From assembly GCA_016297855.1 (NCBI GenBank), contig JAEDFW010000004.1:1-40267 (forward strand): a stretch of DNA of 40,267 nt, given 5' to 3'. The DNA comes from Oscillospiraceae bacterium (lineage in GTDB: Bacteria > Bacillota > Clostridia > Oscillospirales > Oscillospiraceae). A program made the translations under genes and the position numbers. Below, in pieces: positions 32,976-40,267 of the stretch (positions are counted from its first letter, which is position 1; each line of letters opens with the position of its first letter). The notes under the pieces are model-generated. The model was not told where the DNA came from. It was given only the letters and a program-made list of their open reading frames with translations, and did not search any database.

Positions 32976-33770
32976 ATGAGGACTGTTTTAGTGACAGGCG
33001 CGTGCGGCGGCATGGGGCGCGCAATCTGCGCAGCTCTGCTTGAAAAACAATATACAGTCTATGGCATTGACCGGAAGGGATGCAAGCCGCCGGAGGGTAT
33101 CCGGTTTGCCGAATGTGATGTGACCGTACCTGCCAGCATCGACGCGGCTTTCGCGCGCATACAGTCAGAAGCAGGTCATCTGGACGCCATCGTGCACACG
33201 GCCGGCGTATATGATCTGGATTCTCTGCTGGAAATGGACGAGATTCGCTTTACCCGGATGTTTGAGGTCAACCTATTTGGCGTATACCGCGTGAACCGGA
33301 CATTTGCGCCGCTGCTTTGTAAGGGTGGGCGCATCATTATCACATCCAGTGAACTCGCACCGCTCGATCCGCTTCCCTTTACAGGAGTGTACGCCGTTAC
33401 AAAGGCAGCTCTTGAAAAGTACGCGTATTCATTGCGCATGGAGGCCAATCTTCTTGGCGTTTCAGTATCGGTCATCCGTCCCGGTGCGGTCAGAACAGGT
33501 CTGCTTGACGATTCTACCCGCGCGCTCGACCGGTTCTGTGAACACACGCAGCTCTACCGCTGCAACGCACAGCGGTTCAAAAAAATCGTTGGCAGCGTGG
33601 AAACGAGAAGCGTTCCACCGGAAATAATTGCAAACACCGTCTGCAACGTGCTTACCGCCGGCAGACCGAGATATATCTATAATATCAACCGCAATCCTCT
33701 GCTGCGGCTGCTGAGTCTGCTGCCTGACCGGCTGCAGGTGGCAATCATCCGCGGAATACTGAAACCGTAA
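32976..33770 (+). CDS. Short-chain dehydrogenase/reductase
   Basis: The 264-residue oxidoreductase is a classical SDR. The NAD(P)-binding TGACGGMGRA is near the start (about 7-16), IITSSELAPL holds the catalytic serine region, and YAVTKAALEKYAYSLR holds the Tyr-x3-Lys pair. The substrate is not predictable. ATG 32976 has AAGGGA upstream; no promoter is seen between the tRNA terminator and the gene, so it probably depends on read-through from the tRNA promoter. Confidence 0.88.
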   Translation: MRTVLVTGACGGMGRAICAALLEKQYTVYGIDRKGCKPPEGIRFAECDVTVPASIDAAFARIQSEAGHLDAIVHTAGVYDLDSLLEMDEIRFTRMFEVNLFGVYRVNRTFAPLLCKGGRIIITSSELAPLDPLPFTGVYAVTKAALEKYAYSLRMEANLLGVSVSVIRPGAVRTGLLDDSTRALDRFCEHTQLYRCNAQRFKKIVGSVETRSVPPEIIANTVCNVLTAGRPRYIYNINRNPLLRLLSLLPDRLQVAIIRGILKP

Positions 33771-33779
33771 TTATGTAAC

Positions 33780-33811
33780 AACCGCCAGTGCGTGTGCACT
33801 GGCGGTTTTTA
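33780..33811. terminator. Terminator between SDR and hemL
   Basis: A 12-bp perfect stem (33780-33791 with 33796-33807) with a GTGT loop and a T run ends the SDR gene; on the opposite strand it closes the tetrapyrrole operon, whose last stop is at 33813. Confidence 0.9.
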
Positions 33812-33812
33812 T

Positions 33813-35075
33813 TCAGAAAATCTCTTTCGCGGCGTTAACGATCGTCTCAACTTCATCGTCTGTGTGCGCAATGGAAAGGAACATCGCCTCGAACTGGCTG
33901 GGCGCTGCGTATACGCCGTGCGAGAGAAGCCCCAGATACCAGCGCTTGAATGTTTCAAGGTTGGACGATTTTGCCTGCTCATAGCCGGTGACGGGCACAT
34001 CCGTGAAAAACACCGTCAGGATTGAGCCGACACGGTTTACCTGCACCGGAACATTCCTGAGCGCGTCCTGCAACCCTGCCTGTAGCGTAGCGCCCCGGCG
34101 TTCAAGCACACGATAGATTTCCGGTCTGCTCTGCAAAATCCGCAGCTGCACCAATCCCGCCCCCATAGCCACAGGATTTCCAGAAAGTGTGCCCGCCTGA
34201 TATACAGGGCCAAGAGGTGCAACCTGCTCCATGAGTTCGCGGCTGCCGCCATACGCGCCCACAGGCATACCGCCGCCGATGATCTTGCCGTAGGTGACAA
34301 GATCGGCGCGCACACCGTAATATTCCTGCGCGCCGCCGGGCGCAAGACGGAAACCCGTAATCACCTCGTCAAAAATAAGAAGGCTTCCAAATTCATCGCA
34401 CAGCGCGCGAAGGCCCTGCAAAAAACCGTCCTGCGGCGCTACAACGCCCATATTGGCTGCAACTGGCTCCACAATGACTGCCGCTACCTGCGCAGGATTC
34501 ACCTCCAGCAGGCGGCGTACACTTTCCAGATCATTATAGGAAGCGGTCAACGTATCGCCCGCGATCTCAGCCGGGACGCCAGCCGAATCTGGTGCGCCGC
34601 CTGTCAGCGCGCCCGAGCCTGCTTTAACCAGCATCGAGTCGGAGTGGCCGTGGTAGCAGCCGGCAAACTTGATGATCTTACTTCTGCCCGTCGCACCGCG
34701 CGCAAGCCGCAGCGCCGACATAACGGCCTCGGTACCGGAGTTCACCATCCGCACCATCTCGACGCCCGTCATCTGGCAGACCAGCTCCGCCATCTCAACC
34801 TCAATTGCCGTCGGCGCGCCGAAGCTGAGGCCGTTTTTGACGGCTTCCAGCACCGCCTGCTCCACTTCTTCATTGCAGTGACCGAGAATCAGCGGCCCCC
34901 AGGAGCAGATGAGGTCAATATACTCGTTTCCGTCCGCATCCCACACATGGCTGCCCTTTCCCTTTTCCAAAAAGCGAGGATAGGTGCCAACAGCGCGGCA
35001 CGCACGCACGGGAGAGTTCACACCGCCCGGCAGCACCTTCTGCGCGGCGGCAAACAGTGTTTCAGAGCGCGTCAT
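33813..35075 (-). CDS. hemL: Glutamate-1-semialdehyde 2,1-aminomutase
   Basis: The 420-residue PLP enzyme converts glutamate-1-semialdehyde to 5-aminolevulinate. It has VLPGGVNSPVRA at the N-terminus, the YHGHSD segment and the PLP-lysine motif VTYGKIIGGGMPVG. ATG 35075 shares one base with the hemB stop (TGATG); a longer in-frame reading extends into hemB and is not the start. It is the last gene of the operon and is followed by a terminator. Confidence 0.95.
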   Translation of the reverse strand: MTRSETLFAAAQKVLPGGVNSPVRACRAVGTYPRFLEKGKGSHVWDADGNEYIDLICSWGPLILGHCNEEVEQAVLEAVKNGLSFGAPTAIEVEMAELVCQMTGVEMVRMVNSGTEAVMSALRLARGATGRSKIIKFAGCYHGHSDSMLVKAGSGALTGGAPDSAGVPAEIAGDTLTASYNDLESVRRLLEVNPAQVAAVIVEPVAANMGVVAPQDGFLQGLRALCDEFGSLLIFDEVITGFRLAPGGAQEYYGVRADLVTYGKIIGGGMPVGAYGGSRELMEQVAPLGPVYQAGTLSGNPVAMGAGLVQLRILQSRPEIYRVLERRGATLQAGLQDALRNVPVQVNRVGSILTVFFTDVPVTGYEQAKSSNLETFKRWYLGLLSHGVYAAPSQFEAMFLSIAHTDDEVETIVNAAKEIF

Positions 35076-36058
35076 CAGCCCAAATCCCCTTTCCGCATTG
35101 CCTCGGCCAACTCTTTTGCAAAGTAGGTGATGAGAATATCCGCGCCCGCACGGTAAATAGAAAGCGCGCTTTCGCACATCACACGGTACTCGTCAATGAG
35201 GCCTGCCTTGCCGGCGGCCTTCATCATGGCGTACTCACCGCTGACAGAATACGCGGCCAGCGGAAGCTCAAACGTATCAGCGCACTCGCGGATAATATCG
35301 AGATAGCTGAGCGCAGGCTTGACCATCAGAATATCCGCGCCCTCCTGAGCATCCAGCTCACATTCCTTGAGCGCCTCTTTGCGGTTGTGCGGATCCATTT
35401 GGTAGCCCCGGCGATCGCCGAACGCGGGCGCAGAACCAGCCGCGTCACGGAACGGGCCATAGAACGCCGAGGCGTACTTTGCAGAATAGGACATAATTGG
35501 CGTCGTCTCAAAGCCGTTTTCATCCAGAATCGCGCGGATGGCCGCCACACGGCCGTCCATCATGTCAGACGGAGCGACCATGTCCGCGCCAGCGCGCACA
35601 TGCGACAGCGCCGTCTTTGCAAGAACCTCGAGCGTCTTATCGTTATCGACTTCGTGCTCGTGCAGAATGCCGCAATGGCCGTGATCGGTGTACTCGCACA
35701 TGCAGACGTCCGTGATGATGTAGCAGTCGGGATATTTTTCCTTGATGGCACGGATGCCCTGCTGCACGACGCCGTTTTCATCCCACGCAGACGAGCCGCA
35801 TGCGTCCTTGTGCGCGGGGATACCAAACAGCAGCACGCGGCTCACGCCAGCGTTCATGCACGCCTCAATTTCCTCGCACACACGGTCGGGTGAATAGCGG
35901 TACTGTCCGTCAAGCGATGCAATCGGCTCTTTGATATTTTCTCCTTCTACCAGAAACAGCGGATAGATCAGGCTATCGGCGGATACTCTGGTTTCCCGCA
36001 CCATGCGGCGCAGGCTGTCGCAGGTTCTGAGTCTGCGCGGTCGGATGGTAAGTTCCAT
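35075..36058 (-). CDS. hemB: Delta-aminolevulinic acid dehydratase
   Basis: The 327-residue enzyme joins two 5-aminolevulinates to porphobilinogen. It has the zinc-type cysteine cluster DVCMCEYTDHGHCG and the two active-site lysine regions SYSAKYASAFYGPFR and MVKPALSYLD. It begins 4 bp after the cobA-hemD fusion and touches hemL, placing it in the middle of a compact operon. The zinc-dependent form contrasts with Mg-only types. Confidence 0.95.
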   Translation of the reverse strand: MELTIRPRRLRTCDSLRRMVRETRVSADSLIYPLFLVEGENIKEPIASLDGQYRYSPDRVCEEIEACMNAGVSRVLLFGIPAHKDACGSSAWDENGVVQQGIRAIKEKYPDCYIITDVCMCEYTDHGHCGILHEHEVDNDKTLEVLAKTALSHVRAGADMVAPSDMMDGRVAAIRAILDENGFETTPIMSYSAKYASAFYGPFRDAAGSAPAFGDRRGYQMDPHNRKEALKECELDAQEGADILMVKPALSYLDIIRECADTFELPLAAYSVSGEYAMMKAAGKAGLIDEYRVMCESALSIYRAGADILITYFAKELAEAMRKGDLG

Positions 36059-36062
36059 ATTC

Positions 36063-37538
36063 TCACACTTCCTTGATACATTCGATCAGCGATCCGATGG
36101 TGGCCTCTTTGCTGACCGCCACGCGAATGCCGTATTTTTCTGCCTCCAGCGCCGTCTGGCGACCGATGCAGCAGCCCATCACATTTGAGAGATCTGCACC
36201 GGGCAGACTGCTTACAAAACCGCGCACGGTGGACACGCTGGTAAAGCTGACCAGCACAGGGGCTTTCAGCCACGCGAGCGCCGCTTCCGGGTCTGGACTT
36301 TCGTATACCGTATCATAACACGGCGCATCTGTAAATGGCACGCCTCTTTTTTCAAAAATCTGCGGCAGTGCGTCGCTGCCCTGACTGGCTCTGCATAAAA
36401 GCACCGGACCTTCGACCTGCGCCATGGCTTCGGCCAGATGCGCAGAGTCGTAGACCGCCGGAACAAGGTCGGCAATAAGGCCGAAGTTTTCAAGTGCCTC
36501 GGCTGTTTTGGGGCCGATGGTGGCCAGCTTAATACCTGCCAGCGCTCTTGCGTCCTTCCCTGCAGCGCGCAGACGGCGGAAAAACAACACAGGGCCCAAG
36601 GGACTGGTGAATACAAGCCAGCGGAAATCGGAAATAGACGCGATTGCCATGTCCAGCTCCACAGCGGGATCCCGTACCACGGTCCGGATGCAGGGATATT
36701 CCAGCACATCCGCGCCGAGCGCACGAAGCTCACGGCAGAGCGTGCCGTTTCGTTCTGCAGGCCGTGTGACGATTACACGCTTGCCTTTGAGCGGCAGATT
36801 GTCAAACCAGTCAAAGCGCTCAGACAGCGCGCAGACCTTTCCGACTACGATAATGGCAGGGCTTTTGATCTTCGCGTCCTGCGCTGCCTGCGGAAGCTCT
36901 GCCAGCGTTGAAATGATCTTGCGCTGGCTCGGCAGCGTGCCGCTTTCCACCACGGCGGCAGGCATTTCTTCATCCATGCCAGCGCGAAGTAACCCGCTGC
37001 AGATCTCCGGCAGCGTCGATACGCCCATGAGAAACACCAGAGTGCTGCCTGTGCGGCGCAGTGCGTCAAAGTCGATTTTCAGCACCGCATCCGCCTTTGC
37101 ATGGCCGGTGATGATATGCAGCGACGAGCAGAAATCCCGATGCGTCACGGGGATGCCCGCATAGGCGGGCACCGACAGCGCAGAAGTCACCCCGGGCACC
37201 ACTTCAAACGATACGCCGTTTTCCTCCAGCAGCTCCAGCTCCTCTCCGCCGCGCCCAAACAAAAACGGGTCGCCTCCCTTGAGGCGTACAACGCGCTTAC
37301 CCTCCAGCGCCTTTTTCAGCAGAATTCTGTTGATTTCCTCCTGCGGTACGAGATGGTGACTGGCCTGCTTGCCCACGTCGATGCGCTCAGTCTTTGCCGG
37401 GATAAGCGATAGAATCGCAGGACTCACCAGCCGGTCAAATACCACGACCTCGGCATTTTGCAGCGCGGCTTTCCCCTTCTCAGTCAAAAGTCCCGGATCG
37501 CCCGGGCCAGCGCCAACCAAGATCACGCTTGCTGCCAT
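36063..37538 (-). CDS. cobA-hemD: Fused uroporphyrinogen III methyltransferase/synthase (CobA-HemD)
   Basis: The 491-residue bifunctional protein has an N-terminal SAM-dependent methyltransferase (about 1-250). This starts VGAGPGDPGLLTEKG, has RLKGGDPFLFGRG, and makes precorrin-2 from uroporphyrinogen III. A C-terminal uroporphyrinogen III synthase (about 255-491) starts GKRVIVTRPAER. It therefore makes its own substrate. Such fusions are common in Clostridia. ATG 37538 follows GGAGGG that overlaps the hemC stop, which lies 5 bp upstream; the longer in-frame reading lies inside hemC. Confidence 0.94.
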   Translation of the reverse strand: MAASVILVGAGPGDPGLLTEKGKAALQNAEVVVFDRLVSPAILSLIPAKTERIDVGKQASHHLVPQEEINRILLKKALEGKRVVRLKGGDPFLFGRGGEELELLEENGVSFEVVPGVTSALSVPAYAGIPVTHRDFCSSLHIITGHAKADAVLKIDFDALRRTGSTLVFLMGVSTLPEICSGLLRAGMDEEMPAAVVESGTLPSQRKIISTLAELPQAAQDAKIKSPAIIVVGKVCALSERFDWFDNLPLKGKRVIVTRPAERNGTLCRELRALGADVLEYPCIRTVVRDPAVELDMAIASISDFRWLVFTSPLGPVLFFRRLRAAGKDARALAGIKLATIGPKTAEALENFGLIADLVPAVYDSAHLAEAMAQVEGPVLLCRASQGSDALPQIFEKRGVPFTDAPCYDTVYESPDPEAALAWLKAPVLVSFTSVSTVRGFVSSLPGADLSNVMGCCIGRQTALEAEKYGIRVAVSKEATIGSLIECIKEV

Positions 37539-37543
37539 AGGCC

Positions 37544-38419
37544 TCACCCTCCTTTTCCCAGTTGTGCGGCAAGCGCGCAGCCCAAAGCTTCTGCGTCGGT
37601 TTTGCGTCCGCTGCACGCTCCCTTTCGCACGACGCTCTCGTCTTCGCTTACATACAGTCCCGTGAGCGTCAACGTGTCGTTCACTACCTCGGCATACGCT
37701 GCCACAGGCGACGAACACCCGCCACCCAGTGCGCGCACAAATGCGCGTTCAGCCAGTGCGCAGCACGCGGCGTTGGCATTGTGAAATGTCCGCAAGCAAG
37801 CGGTGTCCATTCCCCTCCGCGTCTGTACGGCAAGAATCCCCTGTCCGGCGGCTGGCAGCATCTCATCGGTCGTGAAATAGCGGCTGATCCGATTCTCAAG
37901 CCCCAGACGCTTGAGTCCCGCCGCAGCCAGCACGAGCGCAGAAAACTCGCCTGCGTCGAGCTTGGCAAGGCGCGTCTGCACGTTGCCGCGCACAGGCGCG
38001 ACCTGCATATTGGGATACAGCCTTTGCAGTTGCAGCCGCCGTCTGGCCGACGAGCATCCAATAGGCTTCGTCTCATCCAGCCAGTCAGCACCCAAAGGCA
38101 GCACAAGAACGTCACGCGCATCGGCTCTTTCAGAAAGTGCCGCCAACGGCAGATCCTCCGGCAGCTCCATCGGCATGTCTTTGAGCGAATGTACAGTAAA
38201 ATCGGCGCGTCCATCACGCAGCGCCTGGTCAAGTTCCTTGACAAACAGGCCTTTGCCGCCGACCTGATCGAGCGTTTGGTCGAGAATTCTATCGCCGGTC
38301 GTTTTCATCGTTACAAGCTCCAACTCCGCGCGGGGCTCGGCTTCGGCGATGGCACGCATCACCATGCGGCTCTGAATGACCGCGAGCGCGCTGTCTCGGC
38401 TGCCGATTCGGATCTTCAT
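37544..38419 (-). CDS. hemC: Porphobilinogen deaminase (hydroxymethylbilane synthase)
   Basis: The 291-residue enzyme links four porphobilinogens into hydroxymethylbilane. It shows the N-terminal RIGSRDSALAVIQS, the HSLKDMP segment and the dipyrromethane cofactor cysteine in GGGCSSPVAAYA. The usual length is near 310, and this is slightly shorter at the C-terminus. It overlaps the hemA fusion by 4 nt (ATGA), so translation is coupled. Confidence 0.95.
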   Translation of the reverse strand: MKIRIGSRDSALAVIQSRMVMRAIAEAEPRAELELVTMKTTGDRILDQTLDQVGGKGLFVKELDQALRDGRADFTVHSLKDMPMELPEDLPLAALSERADARDVLVLPLGADWLDETKPIGCSSARRRLQLQRLYPNMQVAPVRGNVQTRLAKLDAGEFSALVLAAAGLKRLGLENRISRYFTTDEMLPAAGQGILAVQTRRGMDTACLRTFHNANAACCALAERAFVRALGGGCSSPVAAYAEVVNDTLTLTGLYVSEDESVVRKGACSGRKTDAEALGCALAAQLGKGG

Positions 38420-39828
38420 TCCAGTTCCTCCAATACTTTTCGGATCTCTCGCGCAGCGCGGGCCGTTTTATGGTGGTCTTTTCCGGACGAAACGACTCCC
38501 GCAATCAGATTCTCACCAGCGCACACGGCGGGAAAATAGAAGCTGCATTCTGCTTCGCAGTCGGCAACCGACACAAAAATGCCCCGTCTGCGCGCTTCTT
38601 CTCCGACGGCTCGATTGACTGCGCGGTCGTTTGTCGCTGCAACGGCCAGATATGCGCCGTCAAGATCTCCCGGCATATACTGACGCTGCAGCCATATCAG
38701 CCCTTCTTTGCTGCACGAGAGCGTGGGCGAGATGACCTTGATCAGACAGCCAAATTGCCGCAGCGATGCAATACGTCTGGCCGCAATTTTGCCGCCGCCG
38801 ATCAGAACCACAGTCCTGTCCGTAAGATCAACAAACAGTGGAAAGCGCGGCGCATGCATGGATTGACGGCGCTGCCACTGACGATATTTTTCCAGTTCTT
38901 CATCAGCAATGGCCTGCATCTGCGCAAGTGTATCCGTGTTGCCCACTCCACCGGTCCCCAGTGAATCGGCGTCATAGCAGCGGATCAGCTGGCTGCACGC
39001 AGGCTCAATATCACGCGGCACAGCCAGATCGACCGCAACACAAGGCGGATTCTGCAGCGTCATGAGCTGCTCGAGCGTAATGGTATAGTGCGGACTCGTC
39101 GTCGCTGAGACCAGTGCGTCCATCCCCTCAAGCGCCGCGACGCGCTCATCATACGGCACCGTACAGCAGCCGGCAGGCACGACGGTTTCGCCATGGCGGT
39201 AGGTACGCAGGGTAACAAAGACCTGCGCTCCCGATTGCTGTAAAAGCGCTGCGGCGAGTCTGCCCATTTGACCGTTGCCGATGACCAGTATGCGTTTTTC
39301 CCGCAAGCCGCCCAGTTCCTGCTCCAATACTTCACAGCAGCGCGTACCCATTGACGGCACGCCTCTAGAAATATGCACCTGCGTTTTGGCGCGCTTGCCG
39401 GCCGTTACTGCGCGGCGAAACAGCGCCGAAAGCGCGGGACCTGCCGTGTTTGCCTCAAGCGCCAGTTCCATCGCCTCGCGCACCTGCGTAATGATCTGAT
39501 CTTCACCCAGAATCTGCGAGCGCAGTCCGCAAGCAACCTCCATCAAATGCTGCGCCGCGTCCTCACCGGTCAAGGTGGTAAAGTAATGCTCAAGTTCCTG
39601 CTCGTTTGCCTGTGCCGCGCGGCATAGAAGCCGCCACGGCGTGGGCGCATCGCCCGTGAGGTACAGCTCCGTGCGGTTGCAGGTAGACAGCAGCACGCAC
39701 CCCTCCACGCCCGGCTGCTTTTGCAGCCAGAGGAGTGTGTTGGTCACCTGCTGGCGAGAAAAGGCCAGCTGCTCGCGCAGCACAAGCGGTGCACGGTGAC
39801 AGTCAAGGCCGGACATTACAAGACTCAT
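38416..39828 (-). CDS. hemA: Fusion of glutamyl-tRNA reductase and precorrin-2 dehydrogenase/ferrochelatase (Met8/CysG-N-like)
   Basis: The 470-residue protein has a glutamyl-tRNA reductase N-terminal part. Its catalytic Cys50 is in STCNRTELYL, GEDQIITQVREAM lies near 108-120, and the NADP fold has VIGNGQMG. The roughly 100-residue dimerisation domain seems absent. Instead, from about residue 323 it continues as a Met8/SirC-like NAD domain (FVDLTDRTVVLIGGGKIAARRI, ATNDRAVN with D401). The second domain should oxidise precorrin-2 to sirohydrochlorin. One polypeptide thus holds the first pathway step and a late branch step. It overlaps cobI and hemC by 4 nt each. Confidence 0.9.
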   Translation of the reverse strand: MSLVMSGLDCHRAPLVLREQLAFSRQQVTNTLLWLQKQPGVEGCVLLSTCNRTELYLTGDAPTPWRLLCRAAQANEQELEHYFTTLTGEDAAQHLMEVACGLRSQILGEDQIITQVREAMELALEANTAGPALSALFRRAVTAGKRAKTQVHISRGVPSMGTRCCEVLEQELGGLREKRILVIGNGQMGRLAAALLQQSGAQVFVTLRTYRHGETVVPAGCCTVPYDERVAALEGMDALVSATTSPHYTITLEQLMTLQNPPCVAVDLAVPRDIEPACSQLIRCYDADSLGTGGVGNTDTLAQMQAIADEELEKYRQWQRRQSMHAPRFPLFVDLTDRTVVLIGGGKIAARRIASLRQFGCLIKVISPTLSCSKEGLIWLQRQYMPGDLDGAYLAVAATNDRAVNRAVGEEARRRGIFVSVADCEAECSFYFPAVCAGENLIAGVVSSGKDHHKTARAAREIRKVLEELE

Positions 39829-40267
39829 ACGGTTCCCTCTTTGGCGATGACGAGTGAGAAATAGCCCGTCGGCTCCTTCAGTTCATCAAAGTGCGGATAT
39901 ACACGTTCCGTCGGCATGCTGCAGTTTTCCACCATGCTGGCATTATCCAGTTTACCATACTCTGCAAGCAGTTTCTGTAATTCCAGAATCGAGCGCCCGG
40001 CTTTCATAAATACCTTATTGGCAGGCACATCCATGAGTTTTTCGGCATCATGCGAGGCCGGAATGATCAGAAGCGGCTCTGCGCCAAGACACAGAGAAAT
40101 CCCGAGTCTGGCCGCCGCCGCGCAGAACGACGGCACACCCGGTACAATCTCGGCCGGATATCCCAGGGCGAGCACCTTCTGGTGGATGTAAAGATACGTA
40201 GAGTAAACAGTTGGGTCTCCCAGCGTCAGAAACACCACCTGTTTTCCTTCATCCAGCAGCGCGCAGA
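39825..40267 (-). CDS. cobI: Precorrin-2 C20-methyltransferase, 5' end beyond window
   Basis: The visible 147 codons, open to the window edge, give a methyltransferase with TLGDPTVYSTY, IVPGVPSFCAAAARLG and a C-terminal PHFDELKEPTGYFSLVIAKE, matching CobI/CbiL. It methylates C20 in the corrin branch leading to cobalamin. It overlaps the hemA fusion by 4 nt (ATGA), so corrin synthesis is coupled to tetrapyrrole supply. The N-terminus, start and promoter are outside the window. Confidence 0.85.
   Translation of the reverse strand, partial: CALLDEGKQVVFLTLGDPTVYSTYLYIHQKVLALGYPAEIVPGVPSFCAAAARLGISLCLGAEPLLIIPASHDAEKLMDVPANKVFMKAGRSILELQKLLAEYGKLDNASMVENCSMPTERVYPHFDELKEPTGYFSLVIAKEGTV

Noticed and set aside
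35057..35893. 278-codon plus-strand open frame opposite hemB
   Set aside because: Antisense shadow; hemB has its zinc cysteines and lysine motifs intact.
37562..38539. 325-codon plus-strand open frame opposite hemC
   Set aside because: Translation is Arg/His/Gln rich with no domain pattern; hemC motifs on the other strand are decisive.

Overview
The window looks like chromosomal DNA of an endospore-forming, anaerobic Clostridia member, most like the gut Oscillospiraceae/Ruminococcaceae. The evidence is the conserved Firmicutes block yqfC-yqfD-phoH-ybeY-era-yqzL-recO-mutS2, the sporulation genes ylbJ, yqfC/yqfD and a GerMN lipoprotein, a Crp/Fnr regulator beside a ferredoxin, a moderately high GC content by eye, and purine-rich Shine-Dalgarno sites. 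I see no phage, insertion sequence, integrase or CRISPR array. It reads as a tightly packed core genome with no gene-free stretch over 300 bp.

Layout. (1) 1-7608, minus strand: a maintenance run, yqfC, yqfD, phoH, ybeY, era, a 34-codon yqzL, recO and mutS2, then an HPr/Crh-like gene with its own promoter, cut by the window edge. (2) 7693-9021, plus: ylbJ and a four-cysteine mini-protein, closed by a strong bidirectional terminator. (3) 9061-12492, minus: a membrane-anchored ComEA-like protein, an OmpR-type regulator, a sensor kinase and a GerMN lipoprotein, divergent from dacF-udg (12639-14619). (4) 14653-17168: a Crp/Fnr regulator divergent from a ferredoxin, a zinc-ribbon protein and TraX, with two perfect palindromes in the shared control region. 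(5) 17219-25431: nucleoside salvage, with adenosine deaminase divergent from a BMP-type ABC nucleoside importer and two nucleoside hydrolases. (6) 25525-31976: a PAP2 phosphatase divergent from a FliB-like protein, then a MarR regulator with a heterodimeric ABC exporter. (7) 32008-33770: trmB, tRNA-Pro(CGG) and a short-chain dehydrogenase. (8) 33813-40267, minus: a tetrapyrrole operon read in the order cobI, hemA-met8 fusion, hemC, cobA-hemD fusion, hemB, hemL.

How it fits together. Block 8 encodes glutamyl-tRNA to uroporphyrinogen III (HemA, HemL, HemB, HemC, HemD), then precorrin-2 (CobA), its oxidation to sirohydrochlorin (Met8-like domain) and entry into corrin synthesis (CobI). No hemE or later heme gene is seen, so the block points to cobalamin/siroheme rather than protoheme. 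Block 5 forms a complete route for importing nucleosides and splitting or deaminating them. Blocks 3 and 4 are the least ordinary. Block 3 has a regulator-kinase-GerMN lipoprotein order that recalls actinobacterial MtrA-MtrB-LpqB. Block 4 has a Crp/Fnr-type box placed exactly where class II activation of an uncharacterised ferredoxin/zinc-ribbon pair would need it.

All functional calls come from reading motifs and gene order. No database search was run, and promoter and operator calls are from visual matching.
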